Part shown: piece by piece, positions 11,004 through 19,752 of the stretch | Layout: the number at the start of each line of letters is the position of its first letter | Numbering within the stretch: the stretch's first letter is position 1 | NCBI RefSeq assembly: GCF_013705725.1 | Contig: NZ_CP055481.1 | Coordinates: forward strand, 6,138,001-6,202,000 | Length of the DNA: 64,000 nt | DNA from: Klebsiella sp. RHBSTW-00484 | Lineage (GTDB): Bacteria; Pseudomonadota; Gammaproteobacteria; Enterobacterales; Enterobacteriaceae | Direction: 5' to 3' | Made by a program: the position numbers and the translations under genes | The notes under the pieces: generated by a model | Databases searched by the model: none | What the model saw: the letters and a program-made list of their open reading frames with translations, nothing else | What the model was told of the DNA's origin: nothing

Positions 11004-11900
11004 TCATAAAATACCCTGCTGTGCTAACGGCACCACAGAGCACGGATCCTGATGAATAATCACATCAGAACCCGGAAAACGGTGCAGAATCGCCTGCTCC
11101 ACCTGGTCAGCAATCACATGAGCCTGAACCAGCGGGAGATTATCTTCCATTTCCAAATGTATCTGAATAAAGCGAGTCGGCCCTGACTGCCGTGTTCGTA
11201 GATCGTGCGCCCCGCTGACTCCGGGCCATGCGGTCACGATATTGATAATGTCCTGGCGTTCCTCATCAGGAAGCGCGCGGTCTAATAACGACTGGACGGC
11301 GTCATAAGCCATGCGCAGCGCGCTATATAAAATATAGACGCCAATGCCCAATGCAAACAGCGCATCGGCACGGTGCCAGCCATACCACGAGAGGCCGAGC
11401 GCCACCAGAATTGCGCCGTTCATCATAACATCAGACTGATAATGAAGCATATCCGCCCGTACTGCCTGACTTTGGGTTTTTCTCACCACCCAGCGCTGGA
11501 ACGTCACCAATACCAGAGTGCTTATCAACGCAACGAGCGTCACAATCATCCCGACCCCCGCCGCCTGCATCGGTTCAGGGCGCACCAGGTGCTGAATACC
11601 GGTCAGGAACAGAAATAATGCCGAGCCGGAAATAAACATACTTTGTGCCAGCGCGGCCAGCGACTCCGCCTTACCATGGCCAAAGGTATGTTCTTCATCG
11701 GCAGGTTGTAGCGAATAACGCACGACTAACAGATTGGTTAACGAGGCGGCAATATCGACTAGCGAATCAACCAACGCCGCCAGAATACTCACTGAGCCGG
11801 TATACCACCACGCAAAAATTTTGATCAAAAGTAACGCAGAGGCCATCACCGTTGCCGCAATAGCCGCACGGCTCACCAGCTGCCCATAGGATTGATTCAT
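11004..11900 (-). CDS. fieF: Cation-efflux pump FieF (YiiP), CDF family
   Basis: This inner-membrane homodimeric proton antiporter exports Zn2+ and Fe2+. It has 298 residues, against 300 in E. coli. Six membrane helices are followed by a cytoplasmic metallochaperone-like domain. The transport site is Asp45 and Asp49 ([11 protein letters not shown]) with the partner HYQSDVMMN His/Asp pair in helix 5; cytoplasmic metal residues include [10 protein letters not shown] in the loop. It lies between cpxP and pfkA on the same strand, as in E. coli. Confidence 0.96.
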   Translation of the reverse strand: MNQSYGQLVSRAAIAATVMASALLLIKIFAWWYTGSVSILAALVDSLVDIAASLTNLLVVRYSLQPADEEHTFGHGKAESLAALAQSMFISGSALFLFLTGIQHLVRPEPMQAAGVGMIVTLVALISTLVLVTFQRWVVRKTQSQAVRADMLHYQSDVMMNGAILVALGLSWYGWHRADALFALGIGVYILYSALRMAYDAVQSLLDRALPDEERQDIINIVTAWPGVSGAHDLRTRQSGPTRFIQIHLEMEDNLPLVQAHVIADQVEQAILHRFPGSDVIIHQDPCSVVPLAQQGIL

Positions 11901-11991
11901 AAACGCTCCTTACTTCGCGATGCGCTTAGTATAACCCGATCTTTTGCCGGGACGGGGAGCAAGGGAGAGGCCATTTGGCCGAATGACAGGC

Positions 11992-12050
11992 AAAAAAAAC
12001 CCCCACATCATGTGGGGGAAGACAGGGATGGTGTCTATGGCAAGGAAAAC
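11992..12050 (-). ncRNA. cpxQ: CpxQ small RNA from the cpxP 3' UTR, including terminator
   Basis: The minus strand after the cpxP stop reads TTTTCCTTGCCATAGACACC and continues to a CCCCCACA/TGTGGGGG hairpin with a TCA loop (12000-12018) and eight T residues. This matches my recollection of CpxQ, the roughly 60-nucleotide Hfq-dependent RNA that RNase E releases from cpxP mRNA and that represses cpxP-linked and other envelope targets. The 5' end is set by analogy with the known processing site, so it may be off by a few bases. The same hairpin is the cpxP terminator. Confidence 0.85.
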
Positions 12051-12058
12051 AGGGTTTG

Positions 12059-12565
12059 TTACTGGGGTTGCAGGGTATTGCTACTACTGGAAAGCATCAT
12101 CGCTGAGCCTTTTTGCATCCTTGCAACCTCACGCAACTGATCCATTCGTTGCTGGTGCTTAGCATTTAAAACCGCTTGCTGCTCGGGCGTTAACAGGTGG
12201 TACATCTGGTTGCGAACTTTTGCCATTTCAACCTGGCGGGCAACCTGTTCCTGCGCCATCTTATCTGCCTGAGCGCGTACAGCGTTTTCATCAAAATTTT
12301 CTGCGGTGACAAGGCTATGCATTGTCTCCATTTCGCTAACATTAACGGGTAGCCTGTCGTGGCGTGCCCGGTGCATAAGATCACGTAACTGCTGTCGTTG
12401 GTGTTCGGTTAAACTTATGCCGTCAAACATATGGCTCTGGCCGCTGCGCTGGGCCCCGACATCTCCAGGTAGCCAGTTAACGCTGGTGACGACTTCAGCA
12501 GCCTGGCTATATGCACTTAGCACCAGCGTTGAGGCCATGACGGCAGCGATAACATTGCGCATCAC
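12059..12565 (-). CDS. cpxP: Periplasmic Cpx pathway adaptor/inhibitor CpxP
   Basis: CpxP binds the CpxA sensor and misfolded envelope proteins, damping the Cpx response; DegP degrades it under stress. The 168 residues include a signal peptide ([23 protein letters not shown], cleavage near residue 23). The two LTxxQ motifs of the family are LTEHQRQQL and LTPEQQAVL. The gene is divergent from cpxRA across a 146-base region with a CpxR box. Its 3' UTR encodes CpxQ. Confidence 0.96.
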   Translation of the reverse strand: MMRNVIAAVMASTLVLSAYSQAAEVVTSVNWLPGDVGAQRSGQSHMFDGISLTEHQRQQLRDLMHRARHDRLPVNVSEMETMHSLVTAENFDENAVRAQADKMAQEQVARQVEMAKVRNQMYHLLTPEQQAVLNAKHQQRMDQLREVARMQKGSAMMLSSSSNTLQPQ

Positions 12566-12641
12566 ATACTCCCAAAACGTTTGTGTCGCGATTCAACGAG
12601 AGACAGTTTACGATGCAGGCTGCAAACATGCGTCAGGGGGT

Positions 12642-12656
12642 GTAAAACAACGTAAA
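12642..12656. promoter_or_regulatory. CpxR-binding box between cpxP and cpxR
   Basis: GTAAA-ACAAC-GTAAA is a perfect match to the CpxR consensus GTAAA-N5-GTAAA. It lies in the divergent cpxP/cpxR promoter region, 56 bases before the cpxR start, consistent with autoregulation and cpxP induction. Confidence 0.9.
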
Positions 12657-12711
12657 GTCATGGATTAGCGGGCCTTGATGACGTAATTTCTGCCTCGGAG
12701 GTATTTAAACA

Positions 12712-13410
12712 ATGAATAAAATCCTGTTAGTAGATGATGACCGGGAGCTCACCTCCCTGTTAAAAGAGCTGCTCGATATGGAAGGTTTTAATGTGCTTGT
12801 CGCCCATGACGGGGAACAGGCGCTGGCCCTTCTTGACGACAGCGTCGATTTACTTTTGCTTGATGTGATGATGCCGAAGAAAAACGGTATCGATACGCTC
12901 AAAGAGTTGCGTCAGACACACCAGACCCCGGTTATCATGCTAACGGCCCGCGGCAGCGAGCTGGATCGCGTTCTTGGCCTTGAGCTGGGCGCGGACGATT
13001 ATTTGCCTAAGCCGTTCAACGATCGCGAGCTGGTGGCGCGTATACGCGCTATTCTGCGCCGTTCCCACTGGAGCGAGCAGCAGCAAACGACTGAAGCCGG
13101 TTCACCGACGCTGGAAGTCGATGCCCTAAGCCTCAACCCGGGTCGCCAGGAAGCCAGCTTCGATGGACAGACGCTGGAACTGACCGGCACCGAGTTCACC
13201 CTGCTGTACCTGCTGGCGCAGCATCTCGGCCAGGTCGTGTCGCGTGAGCACTTGAGCCAGGAAGTGCTGGGCAAACGTCTAACGCCGTTTGACCGCGCTA
13301 TCGATATGCACATCTCCAACTTGCGGCGTAAGCTGCCAGAGCGCAAAGACGGCCATCCGTGGTTTAAAACTCTGCGCGGACGCGGCTATCTGATGGTATC
13401 GGCTTCATGA
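12712..13410 (+). CDS. cpxR: Envelope-stress response regulator CpxR (OmpR family)
   Basis: CpxR is the cytoplasmic DNA-binding response regulator of the Cpx system. The 232 residues equal the E. coli length. The receiver domain begins MNKILLVDDDREL with acidic residues 8-10; the phosphoacceptor is Asp51 in LLLLDVMMP, with Thr in MLTARG and Lys in LPKPF. The C-terminal winged helix (about residues 135-232) has the LSQEVLGKR and DMHISNLRRKL segments. The start is preceded by CGGAGG. It overlaps cpxA by four bases (ATGA), so the two are translationally coupled. Confidence 0.98.
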   Translation: MNKILLVDDDRELTSLLKELLDMEGFNVLVAHDGEQALALLDDSVDLLLLDVMMPKKNGIDTLKELRQTHQTPVIMLTARGSELDRVLGLELGADDYLPKPFNDRELVARIRAILRRSHWSEQQQTTEAGSPTLEVDALSLNPGRQEASFDGQTLELTGTEFTLLYLLAQHLGQVVSREHLSQEVLGKRLTPFDRAIDMHISNLRRKLPERKDGHPWFKTLRGRGYLMVSAS

Positions 13411-14780
13411 TTGGAAGTTTAACCGCACGCATCTTCGCTATTTTCTGGCTCACGCTGGCATTGGTGTTGATGCTGGTTCTGATGCTGCCCAAGCTGGACT
13501 CGCGCCAGATGACCGAGCTGCTGGAGAGCGAGCAACGTCAGGGCATCATGATTGAACAGCACGTCGAGGCCGAACTGGCGACCGATCCGCCAAACGACCT
13601 GATGTGGTGGCGTCGTCTGTTTCGTGCCATCGATAAGTGGGCTCCGCCGGGCCAGCGCTTGCTGCTGGTGACCAGCGAAGGACGCGTTATCGGTGCTGAA
13701 CGCAACGAGATGCAGATTATCCGCAACTTTATCGGCCAGGCGGATAACGCCGACCATCCGCAGAAAAAGCGCTATGGTCGTCTGGAAATGGTCGGGCCCT
13801 TTTCCGTGCGGGATGGCGAAGATAACTACCAGCTCTATCTGATCCGCCCTGCCAACACGTCTCAATCAGACTTTATCAATCTGCTCTTTGACCGGCCGTT
13901 ATTGCTGCTGATCGTCACGATGTTAGTCAGCGCCCCGCTGCTGCTATGGCTCGCATGGAGTCTGGCTAAGCCCGCGCGTAAGCTAAAAAACGCCGCCGAT
14001 GAAGTCGCCCAGGGCAACTTGCGTCAACATCCGGAACTGGAAGCCGGCCCGCAGGAGTTTTTAGCCGCCGGGACCAGCTTTAACCAGATGGTGACCGCGC
14101 TGGAACGCATGATGACCAGCCAGCATCGTCTGCTGTCCGACATCTCCCACGAGCTGCGCACGCCGTTGACGCGCCTGCAGTTAGGCACCGCATTGCTGCG
14201 CCGCCGCAGTGGGGAGAGCAAAGAACTGGAGCGCATCGAAATGGAAGCGCACCGGCTGGACAGCATGATCAACGATCTGCTGGTGATGTCGCGTAATCAG
14301 GCTAACAACGCGTTGGTCAGCGAGACGGTAAAAGCTAATCAGCTTTGGGGTGAAGTGCTGGATAACGCCGCATTTGAAGCCGAGCAGGTAGGGAAATCGT
14401 TCACTGTGGAGTATCCGCCAGGGCCGTGGCCGCTGTACGGTAACCCCAATGCGCTGGAAAGCGCGCTGGAGAATATCGTGCGTAACGCGCTGCGCTACTC
14501 GCATACGAAGATTTCAGTGAGTTTCTCGGTGGATAAAGACGGGATTACGGTGAACGTCGATGACGACGGTCCGGGCGTCAGTCCGGAAGATCGCGAACAG
14601 ATTTTCCGTCCGTTTTACCGGACCGACGAGGCGCGCGATCGCGAGTCTGGCGGTACCGGCCTGGGGCTGGCGATTGTTGAAGCCGCCATTCAGCAGCACC
14701 GCGGTTGGGTGAAAGCCGACGACAGCCCGCTGGGCGGTTTACGCTTAACCATCTGGCTGCCGCTGTACAAACGTTCATAA
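13407..14780 (+). CDS. cpxA: Envelope-stress sensor histidine kinase CpxA
   Basis: CpxA is an inner-membrane sensor that senses envelope misfolding and is inhibited by CpxP. It has 457 residues, as in E. coli. Membrane helix 1 is at residues 7-29, the periplasmic sensor follows, helix 2 is near 164-184, and then come a HAMP linker and the H-box DISHELRTPLTRL (His248). The ATPase has the N-box ENIVRNALRYS, G1 DDDGPGV, F FRPFYR and G2 GGTGLGLAI. It is in an operon with cpxR. The next gene is on the opposite strand, where E. coli has yiiM. Confidence 0.98.
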   Translation: MIGSLTARIFAIFWLTLALVLMLVLMLPKLDSRQMTELLESEQRQGIMIEQHVEAELATDPPNDLMWWRRLFRAIDKWAPPGQRLLLVTSEGRVIGAERNEMQIIRNFIGQADNADHPQKKRYGRLEMVGPFSVRDGEDNYQLYLIRPANTSQSDFINLLFDRPLLLLIVTMLVSAPLLLWLAWSLAKPARKLKNAADEVAQGNLRQHPELEAGPQEFLAAGTSFNQMVTALERMMTSQHRLLSDISHELRTPLTRLQLGTALLRRRSGESKELERIEMEAHRLDSMINDLLVMSRNQANNALVSETVKANQLWGEVLDNAAFEAEQVGKSFTVEYPPGPWPLYGNPNALESALENIVRNALRYSHTKISVSFSVDKDGITVNVDDDGPGVSPEDREQIFRPFYRTDEARDRESGGTGLGLAIVEAAIQQHRGWVKADDSPLGGLRLTIWLPLYKRS

Positions 14781-14784
14781 CGGA

Positions 14785-14812
14785 CTTCCCCGGAATACCA
14801 TTTCCGGGGAAG
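14785..14812. terminator. Hairpin between convergent cpxA and MFS gene
   Basis: A CTTCCCCGGAA/TTCCGGGGAAG inverted repeat with a loop of about six bases sits between the two convergent stop codons. There is no clear U-tract on either side, so it may be a weak or Rho-assisted terminator or an mRNA-stabilising hairpin. Confidence 0.5.
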
Positions 14813-14820
14813 CTCAGATC

Positions 14821-16077
14821 TTATGCTGCTGCAGTTGTTGCAGTGAGTTTTTGCTTCTTAATCCGCTTAACCAGCAGCGTCGAGCAGACAAACCCCATTA
14901 AGCTGAACGCAACCATCACGCTAAAAACGTAGTTATAGCCAGTGATGCCGCTGTGGGTGTCCAGCAGCCAGCCATACAGCGTATAGGCAAACATCGCTGG
15001 CATATAACCAATAATGCAGCCAAAGGCCATGGCAGAACCAGCATACTCACGCGGTGTGCCAATCTCATCCATTGGTGCGAAGAAAATGGCGCGCTGCGAG
15101 AAAATAATCGCCCCAAATCCTAACGTTGCCGCCATTCCCACGTACACATTCATAGACTGATGGGGCAGCTGCATAAAGATAATCATGGCGATAGCAGAGA
15201 TCAGGAACGTCCACTTCAGATAAACTGTGGGTGACTTGGCAACCTTATCAGCCAGCAATCCCCCAATCGGCCCACCGACCATTTTCAACGCATACTGGTT
15301 AATAATGCCGTACGCCCCAACCAACGCGACCGGCAGCATATAGATATCTTTCAGGAACGGGATAAAGTACGTCAGCCCACAATAAGCAGCGTATACGAAG
15401 AAGATACCAAGGGCAGCCAGCCAGACATTCGGGCAGGACAAAACATGTTTGATACCTCTTATCACTTCAACATTGGCATTGGCGTTTTCACCGCCTTTTA
15501 TCTGGTCATTATCGACGATAAAGTAGGTAATAATGCCCGCGACTAAAGTGATTACCGTATAAAACAACAGGCCGGCCTGCATGCCCGCTTTTCCTTCGCC
15601 GAAATGGACAAAAACAAATAGCGCACCGGAGGCAACAATAACATCCACCACACCGCGTCCGGCCTCTAAAAAGCCAAACATACGTCCCTGCTCTTCTTGC
15701 GTACCGAGCAAGCGAACCGCTTTCAGCAAGACCGGCCAATAAACTACATCAGCAAAAAAGGCCATGGCGGCAAAACAGACCAGATACCCGGTGAAGGACG
15801 GCAAAGTCGATAAATACAGACCGCACAACCCAACACCGATTAAACCAAAGGGTAATAGTATCTTTTTAGAGTAACGATCCGCGATATATAGTGAGAGAAA
15901 AAGCCCTGCGGTCTGAACGATTGTATATACCGTAAAGCTTAGACCAATTTGCGTATTTGTTAATCCCCAGTCATTTTGCATTGGCACATAAAATACATCC
16001 TTCATACTGGAGAGCTTGAATATTGTGCCTCCCCCCAAAATCAAAAAGCACAGCCGTGCCCATTTGTTCATGAACAT
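14821..16077 (-). CDS. Major facilitator superfamily transporter, YihN-like
   Basis: The 418-residue protein has about 12 hydrophobic segments. It resembles E. coli YihN along its length (WARLCFLILGGGTIFKLSS, RMFGFLEAGRGVVDV, CGLTYFIPFLKDIY, AIIFSQRAIFFAPMDE), a transporter without an established substrate. The start is the ATG after GAGGGTGTGAATT; a second ATG two codons later is possible. It is the last gene of a three-gene minus-strand unit with a TIM-barrel enzyme and a GntR regulator, which suggests uptake of a sugar or sugar acid used by that enzyme. The cluster lies where E. coli has none, so it is probably an acquired insertion. Confidence 0.85.
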   Translation of the reverse strand: MFMNKWARLCFLILGGGTIFKLSSMKDVFYVPMQNDWGLTNTQIGLSFTVYTIVQTAGLFLSLYIADRYSKKILLPFGLIGVGLCGLYLSTLPSFTGYLVCFAAMAFFADVVYWPVLLKAVRLLGTQEEQGRMFGFLEAGRGVVDVIVASGALFVFVHFGEGKAGMQAGLLFYTVITLVAGIITYFIVDNDQIKGGENANANVEVIRGIKHVLSCPNVWLAALGIFFVYAAYCGLTYFIPFLKDIYMLPVALVGAYGIINQYALKMVGGPIGGLLADKVAKSPTVYLKWTFLISAIAMIIFMQLPHQSMNVYVGMAATLGFGAIIFSQRAIFFAPMDEIGTPREYAGSAMAFGCIIGYMPAMFAYTLYGWLLDTHSGITGYNYVFSVMVAFSLMGFVCSTLLVKRIKKQKLTATTAAA

Positions 16078-16198
16078 AATTCACACCCTCATTGCTGGTT
16101 GAGAGAAAAGCTCGATCAATCAAATGAATAACAAACCATACGGCCAACCATAAATAATGGCGCGCCTGCATAATTCTCCACTACTTAATAAAAAATTA

Positions 16199-17164
16199 TT
16201 AGATATTTATAAAGTCATCACATAGATCACGAATGTATTTAATTTGCGAAAGAGCATGTTCTTTTTCCTGTGCCAGGCGAGCATCAACCAGATGAGTATC
16301 AGGCAAAGGGGTATAGCTCGCTTCTCGCCACGGGATCCAGGGATTATCACCTTCATCATCGAAACGAAATGCGGGCGCATAATATTCCACTTCTTCTTCA
16401 AGCCCAAAAGAGAGGACTTGTGGTTTATCCTCGCCTAAAAGCAACAATGCCCTGAGCATCTCTTTCATTGGTAAATCGCCATACCCGGAACGACAAGCTT
16501 CATGCCCCCAGCCCTTTCCTTCTTTAATAATTCGGGCATCCTTGATATGTACCTGAGTAATTAATGGTGACATAACCTCTAATGCCGCAAGGGGTTGTTC
16601 ATTGGCATTAATCATATTGCCAAAATCGAACAAAATAGAGAGGTTCTGCATACCGCTATTTCTCACCAGCGCCACCAGTTCATGGCCCTGCAAATCTTCA
16701 TGCTGTTCAATCGTAAAGCTCAACCCGCAATCATCAAACTGTGACAACCAGGCGATATCACTGGCAATTTTCTCCAGTACATCCTTTAGATAGCCTTCGT
16801 AACGAGGGTAGAAGCGCACCGAGGTTGCGCCGGTTGCCTGCGCGATGCGGATGGCGTCAGCCAATGTCTCCCGATCCGATGCGCTCGTTTCTATATGAAT
16901 ATCCAGACCATAGTTTGCCGCCTTTTCCTTAAAGCACTGCAATTGCTGGCTATTCATCTTCTGTAGCGCTTGAGATTCACCATCTTCAACATGGACTTTT
17001 ACGCCCTTTAATTCTTGTTGATGAGCAATATCCAACAAATCGCCAGGGAGAATACGTTCATAACGCATATTTAAATGAAAAGCATAAGCATGGAGATAGA
17101 GCTGTATATTTTTGGCTCGTTCAGCAAGACGTTCTCTATTCATATTTTCCATAATCTTTCTCAT
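16199..17164 (-). CDS. Sugar phosphate isomerase/epimerase-like TIM-barrel protein
   Basis: The 321-residue protein belongs to the AP-endonuclease-2/xylose-isomerase-like TIM-barrel superfamily. Likely metal ligands lie at strand ends: FTIEQHED, ILFDFGN, QVHIKDAR and a C-terminal FGLEEEVEY. These suggest a divalent-metal isomerase, epimerase or dehydratase acting on a sugar or polyol derivative; the substrate cannot be read from sequence. Its ATG overlaps the GntR stop codon (ATGA), so the two are coupled; if translation begins at the second Met the overlap is lost. The MFS gene lies 121 AT-rich bases downstream. Confidence 0.75.
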   Translation of the reverse strand: MRKIMENMNRERLAERAKNIQLYLHAYAFHLNMRYERILPGDLLDIAHQQELKGVKVHVEDGESQALQKMNSQQLQCFKEKAANYGLDIHIETSASDRETLADAIRIAQATGATSVRFYPRYEGYLKDVLEKIASDIAWLSQFDDCGLSFTIEQHEDLQGHELVALVRNSGMQNLSILFDFGNMINANEQPLAALEVMSPLITQVHIKDARIIKEGKGWGHEACRSGYGDLPMKEMLRALLLLGEDKPQVLSFGLEEEVEYYAPAFRFDDEGDNPWIPWREASYTPLPDTHLVDARLAQEKEHALSQIKYIRDLCDDFINI

Positions 17165-17865
17165 TCATCACGAATAACAAGTTCCACGGACTCAAGGCGC
17201 CAGTATTCAAAGTCAATCTGAACCACCTTTTTATCATGAGTCGCACGATGTTTTTCTACCAAAATACCGTAGGTATTAGGTGCAACCCCCAATTCCTTAC
17301 AAGCCATTTCCGGCATATTGACCGGTTTAAAGACCATTTCTTTAATATTTAACACGTAACCAAACTCCTCCTCCCAAACTCGGGCAAAAGATTTGTCTTC
17401 CAGTTTCGGGACAAAATCTGGTGCAATTTCAGCGTTAATATAAGACTCATGATAAAATACTTTGTGCTCGTCAAGCCCGCACCATCCAGTGATAAGATAT
17501 CGTTGACCTGAAGCCTGAAAAACCTGATCAACATGGTGCGGAACGGTCTCAACGGCCTCTTTTGATAAATACCCCCAAAATGGATTGCGTCCCTGGGCTC
17601 TTGCTTCAGCATTAAAGCTTGAAAGTGATTTGGGGTTATAAATGAATCGCTTCGACGAAATAAACCAACCACTACGGTTTTTTCTAAAAATACGTGAGTC
17701 AACTTCAAGTTCAATAAGAACCTGACGTAAGGTCATACGCTTCGCATCCAACAACTCACAAAGTTCCCTCTCAGAAGGTAACTTTGCGCCAGCCGGTAAA
17801 TTTTTCTCATTCAGCCAGCTTTCGAAGCGCTCTCTGAGGACATCAACATAGTTTTTCTCTTTCAT
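17161..17865 (-). CDS. GntR-family transcriptional regulator with UTRA effector domain
   Basis: The protein has about 234 residues from the ATG at 17865; a TTG three codons earlier is less likely. The N-terminal winged helix-turn-helix (AKLPSERELCELLDAKRMTLRQVLIEL, about residues 28-55) is followed by a hinge (RIFRKNRSGWFIS) and a C-terminal UTRA-type ligand-binding domain (residues ~80-234), as in HutC-subfamily regulators of sugar pathways. It is first in its operon, so it probably represses itself, the TIM-barrel enzyme and the transporter, and is released by a pathway intermediate. A perfect palindrome lies just upstream of its start. Confidence 0.85.
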   Translation of the reverse strand: MKEKNYVDVLRERFESWLNEKNLPAGAKLPSERELCELLDAKRMTLRQVLIELEVDSRIFRKNRSGWFISSKRFIYNPKSLSSFNAEARAQGRNPFWGYLSKEAVETVPHHVDQVFQASGQRYLITGWCGLDEHKVFYHESYINAEIAPDFVPKLEDKSFARVWEEEFGYVLNIKEMVFKPVNMPEMACKELGVAPNTYGILVEKHRATHDKKVVQIDFEYWRLESVELVIRDE

Positions 17866-17876
17866 ATCGCCCAATC

Positions 17877-17888
17877 TGGTTTAAACCA
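17877..17888. promoter_or_regulatory. Palindrome, candidate operator of the GntR operon
   Basis: TGGTTTAAACCA is a perfect 12-base palindrome 12 bases upstream of the gntR ATG. GntR/HutC regulators typically bind short palindromes overlapping their own promoter. The assignment is inference from position and symmetry. Confidence 0.5.
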
Positions 17889-18029
17889 ATTTACACATAA
17901 GATATTTGAGTGCAGGGAATACTCAAGTTTTTTTTCGTAACCGAGGCTTTTTTTGTGGACCAGGTAGCAAGAATGGCTCTGAAGTACGTGGCCACAAACC
18001 TATTGCCACGCTAAATAGATGAGACAAAG

Positions 18030-18059
18030 CGAAAAGGAAAAGCAGGGGCGATCGGCCCC
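18030..18059 (-). terminator. Terminator of yiiM
   Basis: A GGGGC/GCCCC hairpin with a five-base loop is followed on the minus strand by TGCTTTTCCTTTT, an imperfect U-tract, 35 bases after the yiiM stop. Confidence 0.65.
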
Positions 18060-18093
18060 TATATGGGAAGAGAGAAACTAACGAGCGGGTGAG

Positions 18094-18768
18094 TTATTTC
18101 CCCCACAATCTCCGGGAATTGTCTTCGATCTGCCCGCTTAAACGCCGTTTCTGCATGGTACGGCTCCAGCTCACTGACAGCCCCGCCGCTGATAGCAGGC
18201 GGTGGTACTGTTCATCATCAAACGGCATAGACCAGGCGATCGCGCCAGCCTCGTGCACGCTAACATCGCTTAGCCGGGAGACCAGCTCTAGCGGCGTATC
18301 GCTGGATACCTTCCCGCCCGCCACCACCCGATACAGCCAGCCGGTTTTGCCGCTGTTCTGCATCAGCTGCGCCATATCGCTGACGGCAAAGTGATAGTTG
18401 AGCTTAAAGCACGGCGAACGCGGCTGCGTCACCTGAATCAGCGCCTCTCCCCAGTGGAAGATATCGCCAATAAAGACGTTTTGCTCCGTCAGTCCCTCGG
18501 TCGAGAGATTCTCGCCAAACGCCGGGGCGCAGAACAGATCCGCCTGCTGAGGCAGCTCGCGAGCCCAGTGGGCATAATGTTCACGCGGATAGTGGCACAG
18601 CGCACGGTCCGGCCCGCCGTGAATTTTCTTCTCCGCCTGCTCATCGCCCTCAAGGCCGAGATCGCCGAGGGTTAATTCACCATCGACCTGAATTTTGCTT
18701 ATTGCGCTCGGGCGGCTGCCGGGATAGTCGCGAATGCGCCCAATGTAGACATTTAGCGGATAGTGCAT
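18094..18768 (-). CDS. yiiM: MOSC-domain protein YiiM
   Basis: YiiM is a molybdenum-cofactor-carrying MOSC protein implicated in detoxifying N-hydroxylated bases such as 6-N-hydroxylaminopurine. The ATG at 18768 (MHYPLNVYIG) gives 224 residues, the E. coli length. The family motifs KIQVDGEL, LGLEGDEQAEKKIHGGPDRALCHYP and the MOSC Cys in QPRSPCFKLNYHF are all present; the C-terminus has the usual TMQKRRLSG tail. It follows sodA on the same strand. In E. coli kdgT lies between sodA and yiiM; it is absent here. Confidence 0.95.
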   Translation of the reverse strand: MHYPLNVYIGRIRDYPGSRPSAISKIQVDGELTLGDLGLEGDEQAEKKIHGGPDRALCHYPREHYAHWARELPQQADLFCAPAFGENLSTEGLTEQNVFIGDIFHWGEALIQVTQPRSPCFKLNYHFAVSDMAQLMQNSGKTGWLYRVVAGGKVSSDTPLELVSRLSDVSVHEAGAIAWSMPFDDEQYHRLLSAAGLSVSWSRTMQKRRLSGQIEDNSRRLWGK

Positions 18769-18791
18769 CTGCTGCTCCTTGCTGCGGACAT

Positions 18792-18817
18792 AAAAAAAGC
18801 GAGTCATCAGACTCGCT
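18792..18817 (-). terminator. Rho-independent terminator of sodA
   Basis: A seven-base-pair GCGAGTC/GACTCGC stem with a four-base loop is followed on the minus strand by seven T residues, 23 bases after the sodA stop. It separates sodA from yiiM. Confidence 0.92.
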
Positions 18818-18839
18818 TCTCACTCAGCACAATGCAACC

Positions 18840-19460
18840 TTATTTTTTGGCGGCAAAACGCGCTGCAGCTTCGTCCCAGTTAACCACGTCCCAGAACGCT
18901 TTGATGTAGTCCGGGCGACGGTTCTGGAATTTCAGGTAGTAAGCGTGTTCCCACACGTCCAGACCCACAATTGGGAAACCGGAAGCGCCGGAGATAGCTT
19001 CGCCCATCAGCGGGGAATCCTGGTTCGCTGTAGAAACTACAGCCAGCTTATCGCCTTTCAGCACCAGCCACGCCCAGCCGGAGCCGAAACGGGTAGCAGC
19101 CGCTTTTTCAAATTCCGCTTTGAAGTTATCAACGGAACCGAAATCACGCTCGATAGCCGCTTTCAGGTCGCCCTGCAGCGTAGTACCGGTTTTCAGGCCT
19201 TTCCAGAACAGGCTGTGGTTAGCATGGCCGCCAGCGTTATTACGCAGAACGGTTTTTTTGTCAGCCGGCAGTTGATCCAGTTTGGTGATCAGTTCTTCAG
19301 CAGACAGGCTAGCGAATTCCGGCAGGCTTTCCAGCGCAGCGTTGGCATTGTTAACGTAGGCCTGGTGGTGTTTAGTGTGATGGATTTCCATCGTCTGCTT
19401 GTCAAAGTGCGGTTCCAGGGCGTCATAAGCGTACGGCAGGGCTGGCAGTGTATAACTCAT
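18840..19460 (-). CDS. sodA: Manganese superoxide dismutase
   Basis: This cytoplasmic dismutase converts superoxide to hydrogen peroxide and oxygen. The 206 residues from the ATG at 19460 equal the E. coli protein. The manganese ligands are His27 (MEIHHTKHH), His82 (GHANHSLFW), Asp168 and His172 (DVWEHAYYL), and the gateway residues His31 and Tyr35 are conserved. The QDSPLM and GSGWAW motifs are those of the Mn/Fe family. The 292-base region between sodA and rhaT contains AT-rich sequence where Fur, SoxS and Fnr sites lie in E. coli, but I did not find an unambiguous match to any of them. Confidence 0.98.
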   Translation of the reverse strand: MSYTLPALPYAYDALEPHFDKQTMEIHHTKHHQAYVNNANAALESLPEFASLSAEELITKLDQLPADKKTVLRNNAGGHANHSLFWKGLKTGTTLQGDLKAAIERDFGSVDNFKAEFEKAAATRFGSGWAWLVLKGDKLAVVSTANQDSPLMGEAISGASGFPIVGLDVWEHAYYLKFQNRRPDYIKAFWDVVNWDEAAARFAAKK

Positions 19461-19752
19461 AATCATCTCCATTATTGTCGAGCGGCGGAAGGTGTTAATG
19501 CCGCGTAAGCAGTTGGTTCATTATAGTTAATTAAATGATATTGAAAACGCTTATCAATGCCGTATTTTTAATAAGGTTATAACAGACGGTTATACACGTG
19601 GTTTTGTGATGTAGAACAACGAATTAAGCTTCTGGTTGCCAAAGAAGGATGTTACGTGGCAACAGGTTGAAGGCAGTAAAACTGACCGATTTTTACACTC
19701 ATCGGGTCGGAAAATGATTTATCCGATAAAAAAATAGATGAGGATAGAATCA

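Noticed and set aside
14785..14812. Strong intrinsic terminator after cpxA
   Set aside because: The stem is good but neither side has a T-run, so it is listed only as a weak or uncertain terminator.
18702..19508. A 268-codon plus-strand frame over sodA and the yiiM start
   Set aside because: It covers the reverse complement of highly conserved sodA and its terminator, with no family resemblance.
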